From the NCBI GenBank assembly GCA_016207265.1, contig JACQPZ010000207.1, forward strand, positions 1-10,106: a DNA stretch of 10,106 nucleotides. Reading direction: 5' to 3'. Made by a program: the position numbers and the translations under genes. The notes under the pieces were generated by a model. The model was not told the DNA's origin and ran no database searches. It saw only the letters and a program-made list of their open reading frames with translations. This document shows, one piece after another, positions 1 through 5,216 of this stretch. Source of the DNA: Candidatus Latescibacterota bacterium. GTDB lineage: Bacteria; Eisenbacteria; RBG-16-71-46; SZUA-252. How positions within the stretch are numbered: the stretch's first letter is position 1; every line of letters starts with the position of its first letter.

Positions 1-200
1 CCCGCAGGCAGCGCCGCGCACCCATTCGCACCCGCCACCGATCCCTCGCACGGCACACCAGCCACCGCCGACGATGTCCCCGTGGCCTGCGGCACGAAAT
101 ACGACTGACTCACATCCGGCACTCCAGCATAGGCGGCCGGGACGATCAATGTCGCGAGTACGGCGATCGCAATGCCCAGCTTGGCCAATTTCAACATCAT
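1..200 (-). CDS. Secreted protein of unknown function, N-terminal part (cut by window edge)
   Basis: The reading frame opens at an ATG at 200 and is still open at base 1, giving 66 residues. The N-terminus is a textbook signal peptide: a Lys-containing n-region (MMLKLAK), a hydrophobic core at about residues 8-20 and an A-Y-A cleavage site at residue 25. The mature protein would begin GVPDVSQSYFVPQ and has two cysteines (51 and 61), which could form a disulfide. AGGAGG at 205-210 lies 4 nt before the first ATG and 7 nt before a second one at 197, so the second may be the real start. The gene has its own promoter (433-461) and a long leader. The family is not recognisable from this fragment. 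Similar GVPD-type N-termini occur, as I remember, in secreted proteins of Eisenbacteria-like genomes. Export is well supported; function is unknown. Confidence 0.72.
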   Translation of the reverse strand, partial: MMLKLAKLGIAIAVLATLIVPAAYAGVPDVSQSYFVPQATGTSSAVAGVPCEGSVAGANGCAALPA

Positions 201-204
201 CACA

Positions 205-210
205 CCTCCT
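205..210 (-). promoter_or_regulatory. Ribosome binding site of the secreted-protein gene
   Basis: AGGAGG lies 4 nt before the ATG at 200 and 7 nt before the ATG at 197. The second spacing is the better one, which leaves the exact start open by one residue. The surrounding nonamer AGGAGGTGT also occurs in the leader at the orphan Shine-Dalgarno sequence near 300-308. Confidence 0.7.
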
Positions 211-300
211 AGGGTCTCAACTGCTGCGTACTAGCAAAGGGATGCAGAGGTCTGCTCCAAAACACGAAGGTGGTAGGCGTAAGGCCGTGGCGGTGACGAA

Positions 301-310
301 CACCTCCTTT
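301..310 (-). promoter_or_regulatory. Orphan perfect Shine-Dalgarno sequence in the leader
   Basis: The minus strand reads AAAGGAGGTG, complementary over all 10 bases to the usual 3' tail of 16S rRNA. No ATG, GTG or TTG follows at a usable distance; the only GTG overlaps the motif itself. From that GTG a frame of about 29 codons would run to a TGA just before the real ribosome binding site, but the spacing is wrong for initiation. It could be a ribosome standby site, a relic of an older start, or chance. Confidence 0.4.
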
Positions 311-314
311 CGAG

Positions 315-337
315 CAAATCTTTAGTCTGACGATTTG
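315..337 (-). other. Leader stem-loop 2 (CAGACU loop)
   Basis: A perfect 6-bp inverted repeat (CAAATC/GATTTG, arms 315-320 and 332-337) closes an 11-nt loop that reads GTCAGACTAAA in the RNA sense. It lies about 90-110 nt into the predicted leader. The loop size and the CAGACU hexamer match stem-loop 1. An A/T-rich 6-bp stem is weak alone, so the shared loop is the main reason to list it. I recognise no known riboswitch. Confidence 0.4.
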
Positions 338-374
338 GTCAAAATATCTTTATGCGTTCCTGGCACTTAGGGTG

Positions 375-413
375 GCGATTCGAACCGACGAGCAGTCTGG
401 GTCGGTAAATCGC
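375..413 (-). other. Leader stem-loop 1 (two-part stem, CAGACU loop)
   Basis: In the RNA sense, GCGATT (413-408) pairs with AATCGC (380-375), and ACCGAC (406-401) pairs with GTCGGT (389-384). A small 1x3 internal loop separates the two helices. The 11-nt apical loop is CCAGACTGCTC. The twelve paired bases start about 13 nt after the predicted transcription start. The position and the shared loop sequence with stem-loop 2 suggest a regulatory or protective leader structure. I could not match it to GEMM/c-di-GMP, T-box or other leader families that I know. Confidence 0.5.
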
Positions 414-432
414 TTGTAGCCGAACAAAAATC

Positions 433-461
433 ATTCTATCACGCGTACATAGCAAAGTCAA
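433..461 (-). promoter_or_regulatory. Sigma70-type promoter driving the leader and secreted-protein gene
   Basis: The minus strand has TTGACT (461-456, -35, 5/6 consensus), a 17-nt spacer, and TAGAAT (438-433, -10, 5/6 consensus). The -10 is preceded by TG plus one base, an extended -10. The predicted start of transcription is near 426, leaving a leader of about 226 nt before the first ATG at 200. It lies directly behind the tRNA terminator, in the one AT-rich intergenic stretch of the window. Both hexamers and the ideal spacing make this a strong call for a vegetative promoter. Confidence 0.75.
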
Positions 462-463
462 GC

Positions 464-485
464 ATAAGAACGCGCTAGGGCGCGT
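464..485 (-). terminator. Weak intrinsic terminator after tRNA-Val
   Basis: A 6-bp perfect G+C-rich stem (ACGCGC/GCGCGT, arms 485-480 and 475-470) with a 4-nt loop lies 15 nt past the tRNA CCA end. An interrupted T run (TTCTTAT) follows in the direction of transcription. The short stem and imperfect T tract make termination leaky or factor-assisted, but the position between the tRNA and the next promoter is right. Confidence 0.5.
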
Positions 486-499
486 CCGGGGCTGATTTC

Positions 500-575
500 T
501 GGTGGGCGAAACAGGGCTCGAACCTGTGACCCCTTGCGTGTAAGGCAAGTGCTCTGCCAGCTGAGCTATTCGCCC
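500..575 (-). tRNA. tRNA-Val(UAC), CCA encoded
   Basis: Full cloverleaf. The 7-bp acceptor stem is GGGCGAA/TTCGCCC, and the D arm is GCTC/GAGC with an AGCTGGCA loop. The anticodon stem is CTTGC/GCAAG with loop CTTACAC, giving anticodon TAC, which reads valine GUA codons. A 5-nt variable loop is followed by a T arm ACAGG-TTCGAGC-CCTGT. Discriminator A is at 503 and an encoded CCA at 502-500. The 5' end lies only 6 nt after the stop codon of the upstream protein gene, and I see no convincing promoter between them, so it is probably cut from the 3' end of the operon transcript. Valine identity is certain from the anticodon. Confidence 0.97.
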
Positions 576-581
576 GACCGG

Positions 582-815
582 TCATTTGGCCAGGATCCCC
601 CAGGGAATCAGCACCAGATACCCGACCAAAAGCAGTATGGGGGCGAGAGTTATGGAACCCCGGGAGAGGGCGATGTACCCCGCCAGGATGACCACCGCGG
701 CAACCGCGAACAGGAGATAATTCCTCCTTCCGAACGGAAGCTCGACGCTCGGCGGCTCGGCCGGGCGGGGCCCCGATCCGCGACGCTGGCGTCGAAGCTC
801 AGCAGGGCTCGGCAT
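582..815 (-). CDS. Small two-helix membrane protein, DUF3098-like
   Basis: A 77-residue protein with a basic, proline-containing N-terminal tail (1-25), then FGRRNYLL, which leads into a first membrane helix (about 33-50), a short turn (SRGS) and a second helix (about 56-75). The pattern of FG(K/R)RNY before helix 1 and ITLAP opening helix 2 matches what I remember of DUF3098, a small membrane family of Bacteroidetes and relatives with no known function. The ATG lies 4 nt after the larE stop, with GGAGG 9 nt upstream inside the end of larE, so the two are translated together. It ends 6 nt before tRNA-Val. The membrane prediction is firm; the family name is moderately sure. Confidence 0.82.
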   Translation of the reverse strand: MPSPAELRRQRRGSGPRPAEPPSVELPFGRRNYLLFAVAAVVILAGYIALSRGSITLAPILLLVGYLVLIPWGILAK

Positions 816-819
816 GGGT

Positions 820-1695
820 TCAGTCCTCCAGATCGAGTGAGGGAAGGGGGTCCGGACGGCGGTATCCCCTCGGGTCTATCTCGACTTCCGTGAATCCTAA
901 CCCATTCAGTAGAGATAGGATAACCCTATTCGTGGCCGGCTCCGCCAATCTCGGGATATCGTCCGCGGCGACCTCGATGCGAGCTTTCCACCCCTCGTGG
1001 CGGAGCCGCACGACCCGGAGCCCGAACCGCTCCCTGAGCGCCTCCTCCCCCAACTCCACCTGGCGCAGCCGCTCCACCGTGACGGGAGTGCCTCGCGGGA
1101 TCCGGGACGCGAGGCAGGCCGACTGCGGCTTGTCCCAGACGCGCAGCCCGAGGGACCGCGCCAGGGCGCGCACCTCGACCTTCGATAGCGCCGCTTCGAG
1201 GAGCGGGGCGCGCACGCGCAGCTCCTCGGCGGCCGCCATGCCCGGCCTCACGTCCGCGAGGTCGTCCGTCACCGCGCCGTAGGCGAGCGTGTCCCAGCCC
1301 TCCTCACCCGCGAGCCGCTCCAGCCTCTCGAAGAGCTCGGTCTTGCAGTGATAGCAGCGGTCAGGTCCGTTCTCGCGGTACCGCTCCCGATCCATCTCGT
1401 TGGTCCGGATCACGCGCACCGCGATCCCGCGAAGGGACGCAAGCGAGAGGGCGGCGTCCAGCTCGGATCGCGGGAGGGACGGGCTCTCGGCGATCACCCC
1501 CAAGGCGTCCACGCCGAGCACGCGATGCGCCTCGACGAGGAGCACCGCCGAGTCGACCCCGCCCGAGTACGCGATCAGCGTGCGGCGAAAGCTCCGAAGC
1601 AATGCCTCGAGGCGGCGCCTCTTTTCCTCCAGCGCCGCCCTGGCCGCCCGCGAGGCGTCGCCCCTCGAAAGAGACGTCGCGACCCGTTCGTTCAC
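820..1695 (-). CDS. larE: ATP-dependent sacrificial sulfur transferase LarE
   Basis: 291 residues, normal for LarE. The family adenylates the carboxylates of the dinicotinic acid mononucleotide intermediate and donates a cysteine sulfur to build the nickel-pincer nucleotide cofactor of LarA-type racemases. An ATP-pyrophosphatase PP-loop SGGVDS is at 44-49, the family motif CYHCK at 114-118, DVRPG at 148-152, and KPQSACLASRIPRG at 189-202. Cys194 is in the place of the sacrificial cysteine (Cys176 in Lactobacillus plantarum LarE). The start is GTG, with the mltG stop overlapping as GTGA and AAAGGA about 9 nt upstream. No larA, larB or larC is in the window, so this copy sits alone in a housekeeping operon. 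A related tRNA- or queuosine-type PP-loop enzyme is less likely because the CLASR motif is specific to LarE. Confidence 0.9.
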   Translation of the reverse strand: MNERVATSLSRGDASRAARAALEEKRRRLEALLRSFRRTLIAYSGGVDSAVLLVEAHRVLGVDALGVIAESPSLPRSELDAALSLASLRGIAVRVIRTNEMDRERYRENGPDRCYHCKTELFERLERLAGEEGWDTLAYGAVTDDLADVRPGMAAAEELRVRAPLLEAALSKVEVRALARSLGLRVWDKPQSACLASRIPRGTPVTVERLRQVELGEEALRERFGLRVVRLRHEGWKARIEVAADDIPRLAEPATNRVILSLLNGLGFTEVEIDPRGYRRPDPLPSLDLED

Positions 1696-2924
1696 CTCGA
1701 GCTGTCCTTTCGTGCAGGATTCGCCCGGCGCGCCGTCCGCGGGGGCGGCTCGGCGGGGCCGTGCGTCCCCGGCGCGGGCGGTCCGGCCGCGCGGATCTCA
1801 GCCGGGGGCGCCGGAGGGCCCATGGCGCGAAGCGAAGGCGCGCCCCCGCTGACCGGACCGGTCCGAAGCACCGGAACGCCGCGCTCCGGCGGAGGTCCTA
1901 CGGGCGCGACCGTGGATTCCGCCTTCGCGAGCGCCCGGACGTGCGCGATCGCGCGGACGTGCTCCTGCCACGTTTTCGAGAAGATGTGCGTCCCGTCCCC
2001 TCGGGCGACGAAGTAGAACTCGGTCGTGTCCGCCGCGGGAAAGAGCACCGCATGGAAGGCCCCCCGTCCCGGGCTGCAGATCGGTCCCGGGGGAAGCCCC
2101 TTCACGCGGTACGTATTGTACGGCGATTTCACGTTGAGATCGCGGTAGTACACGCGGTCCCGATAGATCCCCAGGGCGTAGGAGACCGTCGGGTCCGACT
2201 GGAGCATCATCGACCGCTTGAGCCGATTGTAGAAGACCGCCGCGATGCGAGGGCGCTCGTACGGCATTTCCGCCTCCGCCTCCACGATGGACGCGAGGGT
2301 GACCAGCTCGTGCAGGTTGAGCCCCGTCCGCGCGTCGGGGAGCGCCATTTCCTCCTCGAAGACGGAGAGCGCGCGCCCGGCCATGACGCGGATGACCTCT
2401 TCCGGGGAAAGCAGGGGATAGAACGGGTACGTGTCCGGAAACAAGTACCCCTCGAGCCGCCGGGCCCGGACGCCCAGCGAGCGCGCGAACGTGGAGTCGG
2501 TCGCGAGCGCGAGGAAGCGCACGGGGTCGATCTTCGATTGAGCGAACAGGGTCGAGGCGATCTCGTCGGCGCGGAGACCCTCGGGGATCGTCACCATGTC
2601 TTCCTTGCCCATTCCGCTCGCGAGCTGGCGCAGGATGCGATAGATGCTCGAGCCGACGGGAATCGTGAAACGGCCCGCCTTGAGGCTCCGGTCGTAGCCC
2701 AGGGCCCGCGCAGCGAGGACGAAGAGGGCCGGGCTTTTTACGAGGCCGTTCGCCTTGAGGATTCCCGCGATCGTCTCGACTCCCGCCCCTCGCGGGATCA
2801 TGACCTCGCGGGTTTCGAACACGCGGGTCACCGAAGCGGGAAAGAAGAGGATTCCCGACAGGATGACGACGCCGACGATCCCTCCCAGGATCAGGCTGTG
2901 GCGGATCCGGTGGGGACGTCTCAC
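1692..2924 (-). CDS. mltG: Endolytic murein transglycosylase MltG (YceG family)
   Basis: 410 residues. A short basic N-terminus is followed by one membrane anchor (about 11-29), a LysM-like region (about 38-105) and the YceG catalytic domain to about 335. The signature LASIVEAEA at 209-217 puts the catalytic glutamate at Glu215, equivalent to E. coli Glu218; LQSDPTV (241-247), SPYNTY (267-272) and GLPPGPICSPG (276-286) are also in place. The enzyme cleaves nascent glycan strands at the outer face of the inner membrane and sets their length. Residues after about 340 form a Pro/Ala/Gly-rich tail not usual for the family, overlapping the larE start. The GTG start has GGAGG 7 nt upstream; two extra copies of this initiation site precede it (2932-3000). 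It follows ruvX, a pairing common in bacteria. Confidence 0.95.
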   Translation of the reverse strand: MRRPHRIRHSLILGGIVGVVILSGILFFPASVTRVFETREVMIPRGAGVETIAGILKANGLVKSPALFVLAARALGYDRSLKAGRFTIPVGSSIYRILRQLASGMGKEDMVTIPEGLRADEIASTLFAQSKIDPVRFLALATDSTFARSLGVRARRLEGYLFPDTYPFYPLLSPEEVIRVMAGRALSVFEEEMALPDARTGLNLHELVTLASIVEAEAEMPYERPRIAAVFYNRLKRSMMLQSDPTVSYALGIYRDRVYYRDLNVKSPYNTYRVKGLPPGPICSPGRGAFHAVLFPAADTTEFYFVARGDGTHIFSKTWQEHVRAIAHVRALAKAESTVAPVGPPPERGVPVLRTGPVSGGAPSLRAMGPPAPPAEIRAAGPPAPGTHGPAEPPPRTARRANPARKDSSR

Positions 2925-3000
2925 GCCGGATCCTCCGACCGCGGCCGCCTCACGCCCGACCCTCCGACCGCGGCCGCCTCATGCCGGACCCTCCGGCCCG
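2917..3000 (-). repeat. 29-bp tandem repeat that multiplies the mltG translation start
   Basis: Two full 29-bp units (2932-2960 and 2961-2989, two mismatches) are flanked by partial copies on both sides. Each unit carries GGAGG, 7 nt, then ATG or GTG and A-GG CGG CCG CGG, resembling the true mltG start (GTG AGA CGT CCC, encoding MRRP). Start codons are therefore repeated at 2982 (ATG), 2953 (GTG) and 2924 (GTG, mltG). The likely origin is a slipped-strand duplication of the mltG initiation region. Confidence 0.85.
2921..2982 (-). other. Two coupled 10-codon mini-ORFs between ruvX and mltG
   Basis: Mini-ORF A (2982-2950) starts with the ATG of an ATGA that overlaps the ruvX stop and encodes MRRPRSEGRA. 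Mini-ORF B (2953-2921) starts with a GTG overlapping the stop of A and encodes MRRPRSEDPA. Its stop in turn overlaps the GTG of mltG. Each has GGAGG 7 nt upstream. A 29-nt unit with 4-nt overlaps gives exactly 33-nt frames, so ribosomes could pass through the three starts in relay. They may be translated without having a product role. It is unknown whether they tune mltG expression. Confidence 0.45.
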
Positions 3001-3407
3001 CGACGGGGGCGGTCGAGCCACCGCTGGAGGATCACGGCCGCCGCCTGGGCGTGGAGATCGCGCCCGCGCGGCGCCCGGCCGGCGGCGGACGCGCGCTCTT
3101 CCGCTTCGCGCGTGCTCAGGCTCTCGTCCTGAAGCCGCACGGGGAGCCCCGAGGACTCGCGGAGCGCGCGGGCGAAGCGCTTCACGCGCTGAACCTCCCG
3201 GCGCCCCTCTTCCCCCTCGAGACCGGCCGGGACCCCCACGACGACCGCCCCCGCACCCACCTCGGCTGCGACCGCCGCGACGGCGGCCGGCGCCTCGCGC
3301 ACCGATGCCACGCTCAGCGCCCGGAGCGGAGTCGCGATCGTCTCCCCCTCGTCGCTGACGGCGATCCCGAGACGGCGCAAGCCGAAATCCACTCCTAGGA
3401 CTCGCAC
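2979..3407 (-). CDS. ruvX: RuvX/YqgF family RNase H-fold nuclease (putative Holliday junction resolvase)
   Basis: 142 residues, typical length. The family has an RNase H fold and is linked to Holliday junction resolution and to 16S rRNA 5'-end maturation. VDFGLRRLGIAVSD at 6-19 carries the first catalytic Asp (Asp7), VVVGVP is at 55-60, QDESLST at 93-99 gives the second acidic site (Asp94/Glu95), and AAAVILQRWLD ends the fold. The third acidic position, normally Asp in the (I/V)D-x-x-AA motif, reads LHAQAA, with His119; an Asp lies two residues earlier. The start is GTG with no clear ribosome binding site, and the first 13 nt overlap the end of the pseudouridine synthase gene, so translation is probably coupled. 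The family call is firm; the catalytic state is less so. Confidence 0.92.
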   Translation of the reverse strand: MRVLGVDFGLRRLGIAVSDEGETIATPLRALSVASVREAPAAVAAVAAEVGAGAVVVGVPAGLEGEEGRREVQRVKRFARALRESSGLPVRLQDESLSTREAEERASAAGRAPRGRDLHAQAAAVILQRWLDRPRRGPEGPA

Positions 3408-4396
3408 GCCAGGGCCCGCAGCACCGACTCGAAGTCGGGCGGGACGGGGTGTGTGAGCGTGATCGGCTTCATGCTCGCGGGATGGCGGAAGGCCAGCGTT
3501 TCGGCGTGGAGCGCTTGATGATCCAGCTCCGCAAGGAGAAGCGCCGCCCGGGAGCGCTGGCCGGGAGGAAGCCCGAGCAGCGGGCCGCGGCGGCCGCCGT
3601 ATTCAGGATCGCCGAAGACCGGATGCCCCAGATGCGCGAGGTGGACCCGGATCTGATGCGTGCGGCCCGTCTCGAGATCCAGCGTAAGCTCGCTCGCATA
3701 CGCGAACGCCCGGACGACGCGGTAGCGCGTGGCCGCGAACCGGCCCCCGCGCGAGACCACCGCAAATCGCTTGCGGTCGCGGGCGCTCCGTCCGAGCGAA
3801 GCTTCGATCCGCCCCTCCTTCGCCCGAGGGTGTCCCCACACGAGGGCGCGGTAGGACCGATGCACCTCGCGCGCTTCGAGCTGGCGCGCCAGCTCACGAT
3901 GGGCGGCTTCGGTTCTCGCCACGAGGAGGAGCCCCGACGTGCCCTTGTCCAGCCGGTGCACGATTCCGGCCCGCTCGGGGCCCCCGGCGCTCGGGAGCGC
4001 GCCGTACCGATGAAGCAGGGCGTGGACCAGCGTCCCGGTCCGATGCCCGATGGCGGGATGCGTCACCATCCCGGCGGGCTTGAGCACGACCGCGAGGGAC
4101 TCGTCCTCGTAGACGATCTCGAGCGGAATGTCCTCCGGGAGCAGACGCGTCGCGACCCGCCGCGGACGCGTGACCTCGATCCGGTCGCCCGCCTTGACGC
4201 GCCGGCTCGCGCGCGCGGTCGCTCCGTTCACGAGCACGCAGCCCGCGTCGATCAGGTGCTGGATCGCGGATCGCGACAGGGATCGCTCGACCTCGGTGAG
4301 GAAGCGGTCCAGGCGCTCACCCGCCCGCGAGAGGGGGACCGGGTGGATTCGTGGGGTTGGCGTCGGCGCGGCCGGATCGGGCGAGGTTCCAGGCAA
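3395..4396 (-). CDS. rluD: RluA/RluD-family 23S rRNA pseudouridine synthase
   Basis: 333 residues. An S4 RNA-binding domain (about 27-75: ERLDRFLTEVERSLSRS through VKAGD) is followed by the RluA catalytic domain. The active-site motif HRLDKGTSG at 147-155 supplies catalytic Asp150; LKPAGMVTHP (105-114) and GRTHQIRVHL (244-253) are also family hallmarks. Such enzymes isomerise uridines in 23S rRNA (RluD: helix 69) or tRNA; I cannot tell the exact target. The only start codon that keeps the S4 domain is a TTG at 4396, with GGAG 9 nt upstream. It adds a proline-rich stretch of about 16 residues and overlaps lspA by 80 nt. The neighbourhood lspA-rluD is common in bacteria. Confidence 0.93.
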   Translation of the reverse strand: MPGTSPDPAAPTPTPRIHPVPLSRAGERLDRFLTEVERSLSRSAIQHLIDAGCVLVNGATARASRRVKAGDRIEVTRPRRVATRLLPEDIPLEIVYEDESLAVVLKPAGMVTHPAIGHRTGTLVHALLHRYGALPSAGGPERAGIVHRLDKGTSGLLLVARTEAAHRELARQLEAREVHRSYRALVWGHPRAKEGRIEASLGRSARDRKRFAVVSRGGRFAATRYRVVRAFAYASELTLDLETGRTHQIRVHLAHLGHPVFGDPEYGGRRGPLLGLPPGQRSRAALLLAELDHQALHAETLAFRHPASMKPITLTHPVPPDFESVLRALACES

Positions 4397-4826
4397 GGAG
4401 GATCACTCCAAGGGTGACGGCGCTGTCCGCGACGTTGAACACGGGCCACCGCAGGGTGCTCCAGCCGACGTCGATGAAGTCGACGACCCGTCCCCAGCGG
4501 ACCCGGTCCACGAGATTACCGATCGCTCCGCCCAGGATACACCCGAGGAGCATGCGGTTCCCGAGACTGCGATACGCCTCCCGGGCGAAGAGGTAGAGCA
4601 CGACGGCGATCGCGAGGACGGAGACCAGGATGAACGGGAGCCTGCTTCCGGGGAAGAGCCCGAAGGCCGCTCCCGTGTTGTGCACGAGGGTGAGCCGGAG
4701 GAAATCCCCCAGGATCGGGACGGGCCGGCCCAGCATGAGGTGCGACGAGGCCAGCGCCTTCGTGGCCTGGTCCAGGATCAGGATCGCGGCGGCGCACGAA
4801 AGGAACACCCCGAGCCGGGCGCTCAT
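4317..4826 (-). CDS. lspA: Lipoprotein signal peptidase (signal peptidase II)
   Basis: 169 residues with four membrane helices (about 5-24, 63-82, 91-108 and 130-149). This inner-membrane aspartyl protease removes the signal peptide from diacylglyceryl-modified prolipoproteins. Motifs: DQATK at 19-23, HNTGAAFG at 49-56, GNLVDRVRWGRVVDFID at 103-119 and FNVADSAVTLG at 130-140. The catalytic pair is Asp116 and Asp134. The frame stays open upstream, but the ATG at 4826 overlaps the stop of the zinc-finger gene as ATGA and places LspA at its usual length, so I chose it. A pro/gly-rich C-terminal tail coincides with the overlapping start of the next gene. The lspA gene close behind ileS recalls the E. 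coli ileS-lspA order. Confidence 0.96.
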   Translation of the reverse strand: MSARLGVFLSCAAAILILDQATKALASSHLMLGRPVPILGDFLRLTLVHNTGAAFGLFPGSRLPFILVSVLAIAVVLYLFAREAYRSLGNRMLLGCILGGAIGNLVDRVRWGRVVDFIDVGWSTLRWPVFNVADSAVTLGVILLAWNLARSGRADANPTNPPGPPLAGG

Positions 4827-5212
4827 CCGCGCGCGTTGTTGGAGGCCTTCTCCTGCTTTTCCTGGCAGGTCACGCAGAGATTCGCCTGCGGCATCGCGTC
4901 GAGCCTCTGCTTCCCGATCTCCTTGCCGCAGGATTCGCACGTGCCGTACTGACTCCGGTACAGCCGCCGGAGCGCCTCGTCCACATCGAAGAGCAGCCTC
5001 CCCTCGGCCGACGCGAACAGGAACGCCTTCTCCCGCTCCATCGCGTCCGTGCCCATGTCCGCCATGTGGAACGAGTACGCGGACAGGTCCCCCGACGAGT
5101 CGCGCTGGGTCTGTCCCATCGTCTTTTCGAGATAGCCGAGCTGGCTCAGGAGCTTCCTCCGCTCCGCGAGAAGTCGCTCTTCGAAGTGTTTGAGATCCTT
5201 TTTGCTCAGCAA
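4823..5212 (-). CDS. TraR/DksA-type C4 zinc-finger protein
   Basis: 129 residues from a TTG start. The N-terminal half is a charged helical coiled-coil region (KKDLKHFEERLLAERRKLL and on), then DSSGDLSAYSFHMADMGTDAMEREKAF, an acidic stretch typical of short DksA-like proteins. It ends with a zinc finger of Cys92, Cys95, Cys113 and Cys116 (CESC and CVTC). DksA relatives enter the RNA polymerase secondary channel and, with ppGpp, alter initiation at rRNA and other promoters; whether this short form does so is inference. An upstream GTG at 5257 would overlap ileS by 41 nt with poor ribosome binding, whereas the TTG at 5212 has AGGAGG at 8 nt and lies 4 nt past the ileS stop, so I prefer it. Its stop overlaps the lspA start. 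Confidence 0.88.
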   Translation of the reverse strand: MLSKKDLKHFEERLLAERRKLLSQLGYLEKTMGQTQRDSSGDLSAYSFHMADMGTDAMEREKAFLFASAEGRLLFDVDEALRRLYRSQYGTCESCGKEIGKQRLDAMPQANLCVTCQEKQEKASNNARG

Positions 5213-5216
5213 CCGA

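Noticed and set aside
297..315. Plus-strand CACCTCCTTT resembling the 3' end of 16S rRNA
   Set aside because: The preceding bases do not match the conserved 16S terminal helix region. It is simply the complement of a strong Shine-Dalgarno sequence.
366..387. T-arm-like string GGTTCGAATC on the minus strand, possibly a tRNA fragment or attachment site
   Set aside because: The bases around it do not form a 5-bp T stem and there is no match to the 3' end of tRNA-Val beyond GGTTCGA. It is better explained as part of leader stem-loop 1.
339..548. Minus-strand 69-residue open frame starting MPYTQGVTGSSPVSPT
   Set aside because: It begins inside tRNA-Val; this peptide is the well-known false translation of tRNA anticodon and T arms. 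It then crosses the terminator and promoter.
1602..3398. Long plus-strand open frame (598 codons) opposite larE, mltG and ruvX
   Set aside because: Very Arg/Pro/Ala-rich with no domain pattern. It is an antisense shadow produced by high G+C third positions of the real minus-strand genes.
4827..4940. Longer LspA start at 4940 (38 extra residues)
   Set aside because: The extension is charged, lies fully inside the zinc-finger gene and would precede the first membrane helix unnaturally. The ATGA overlap at 4826 gives the normal family length.
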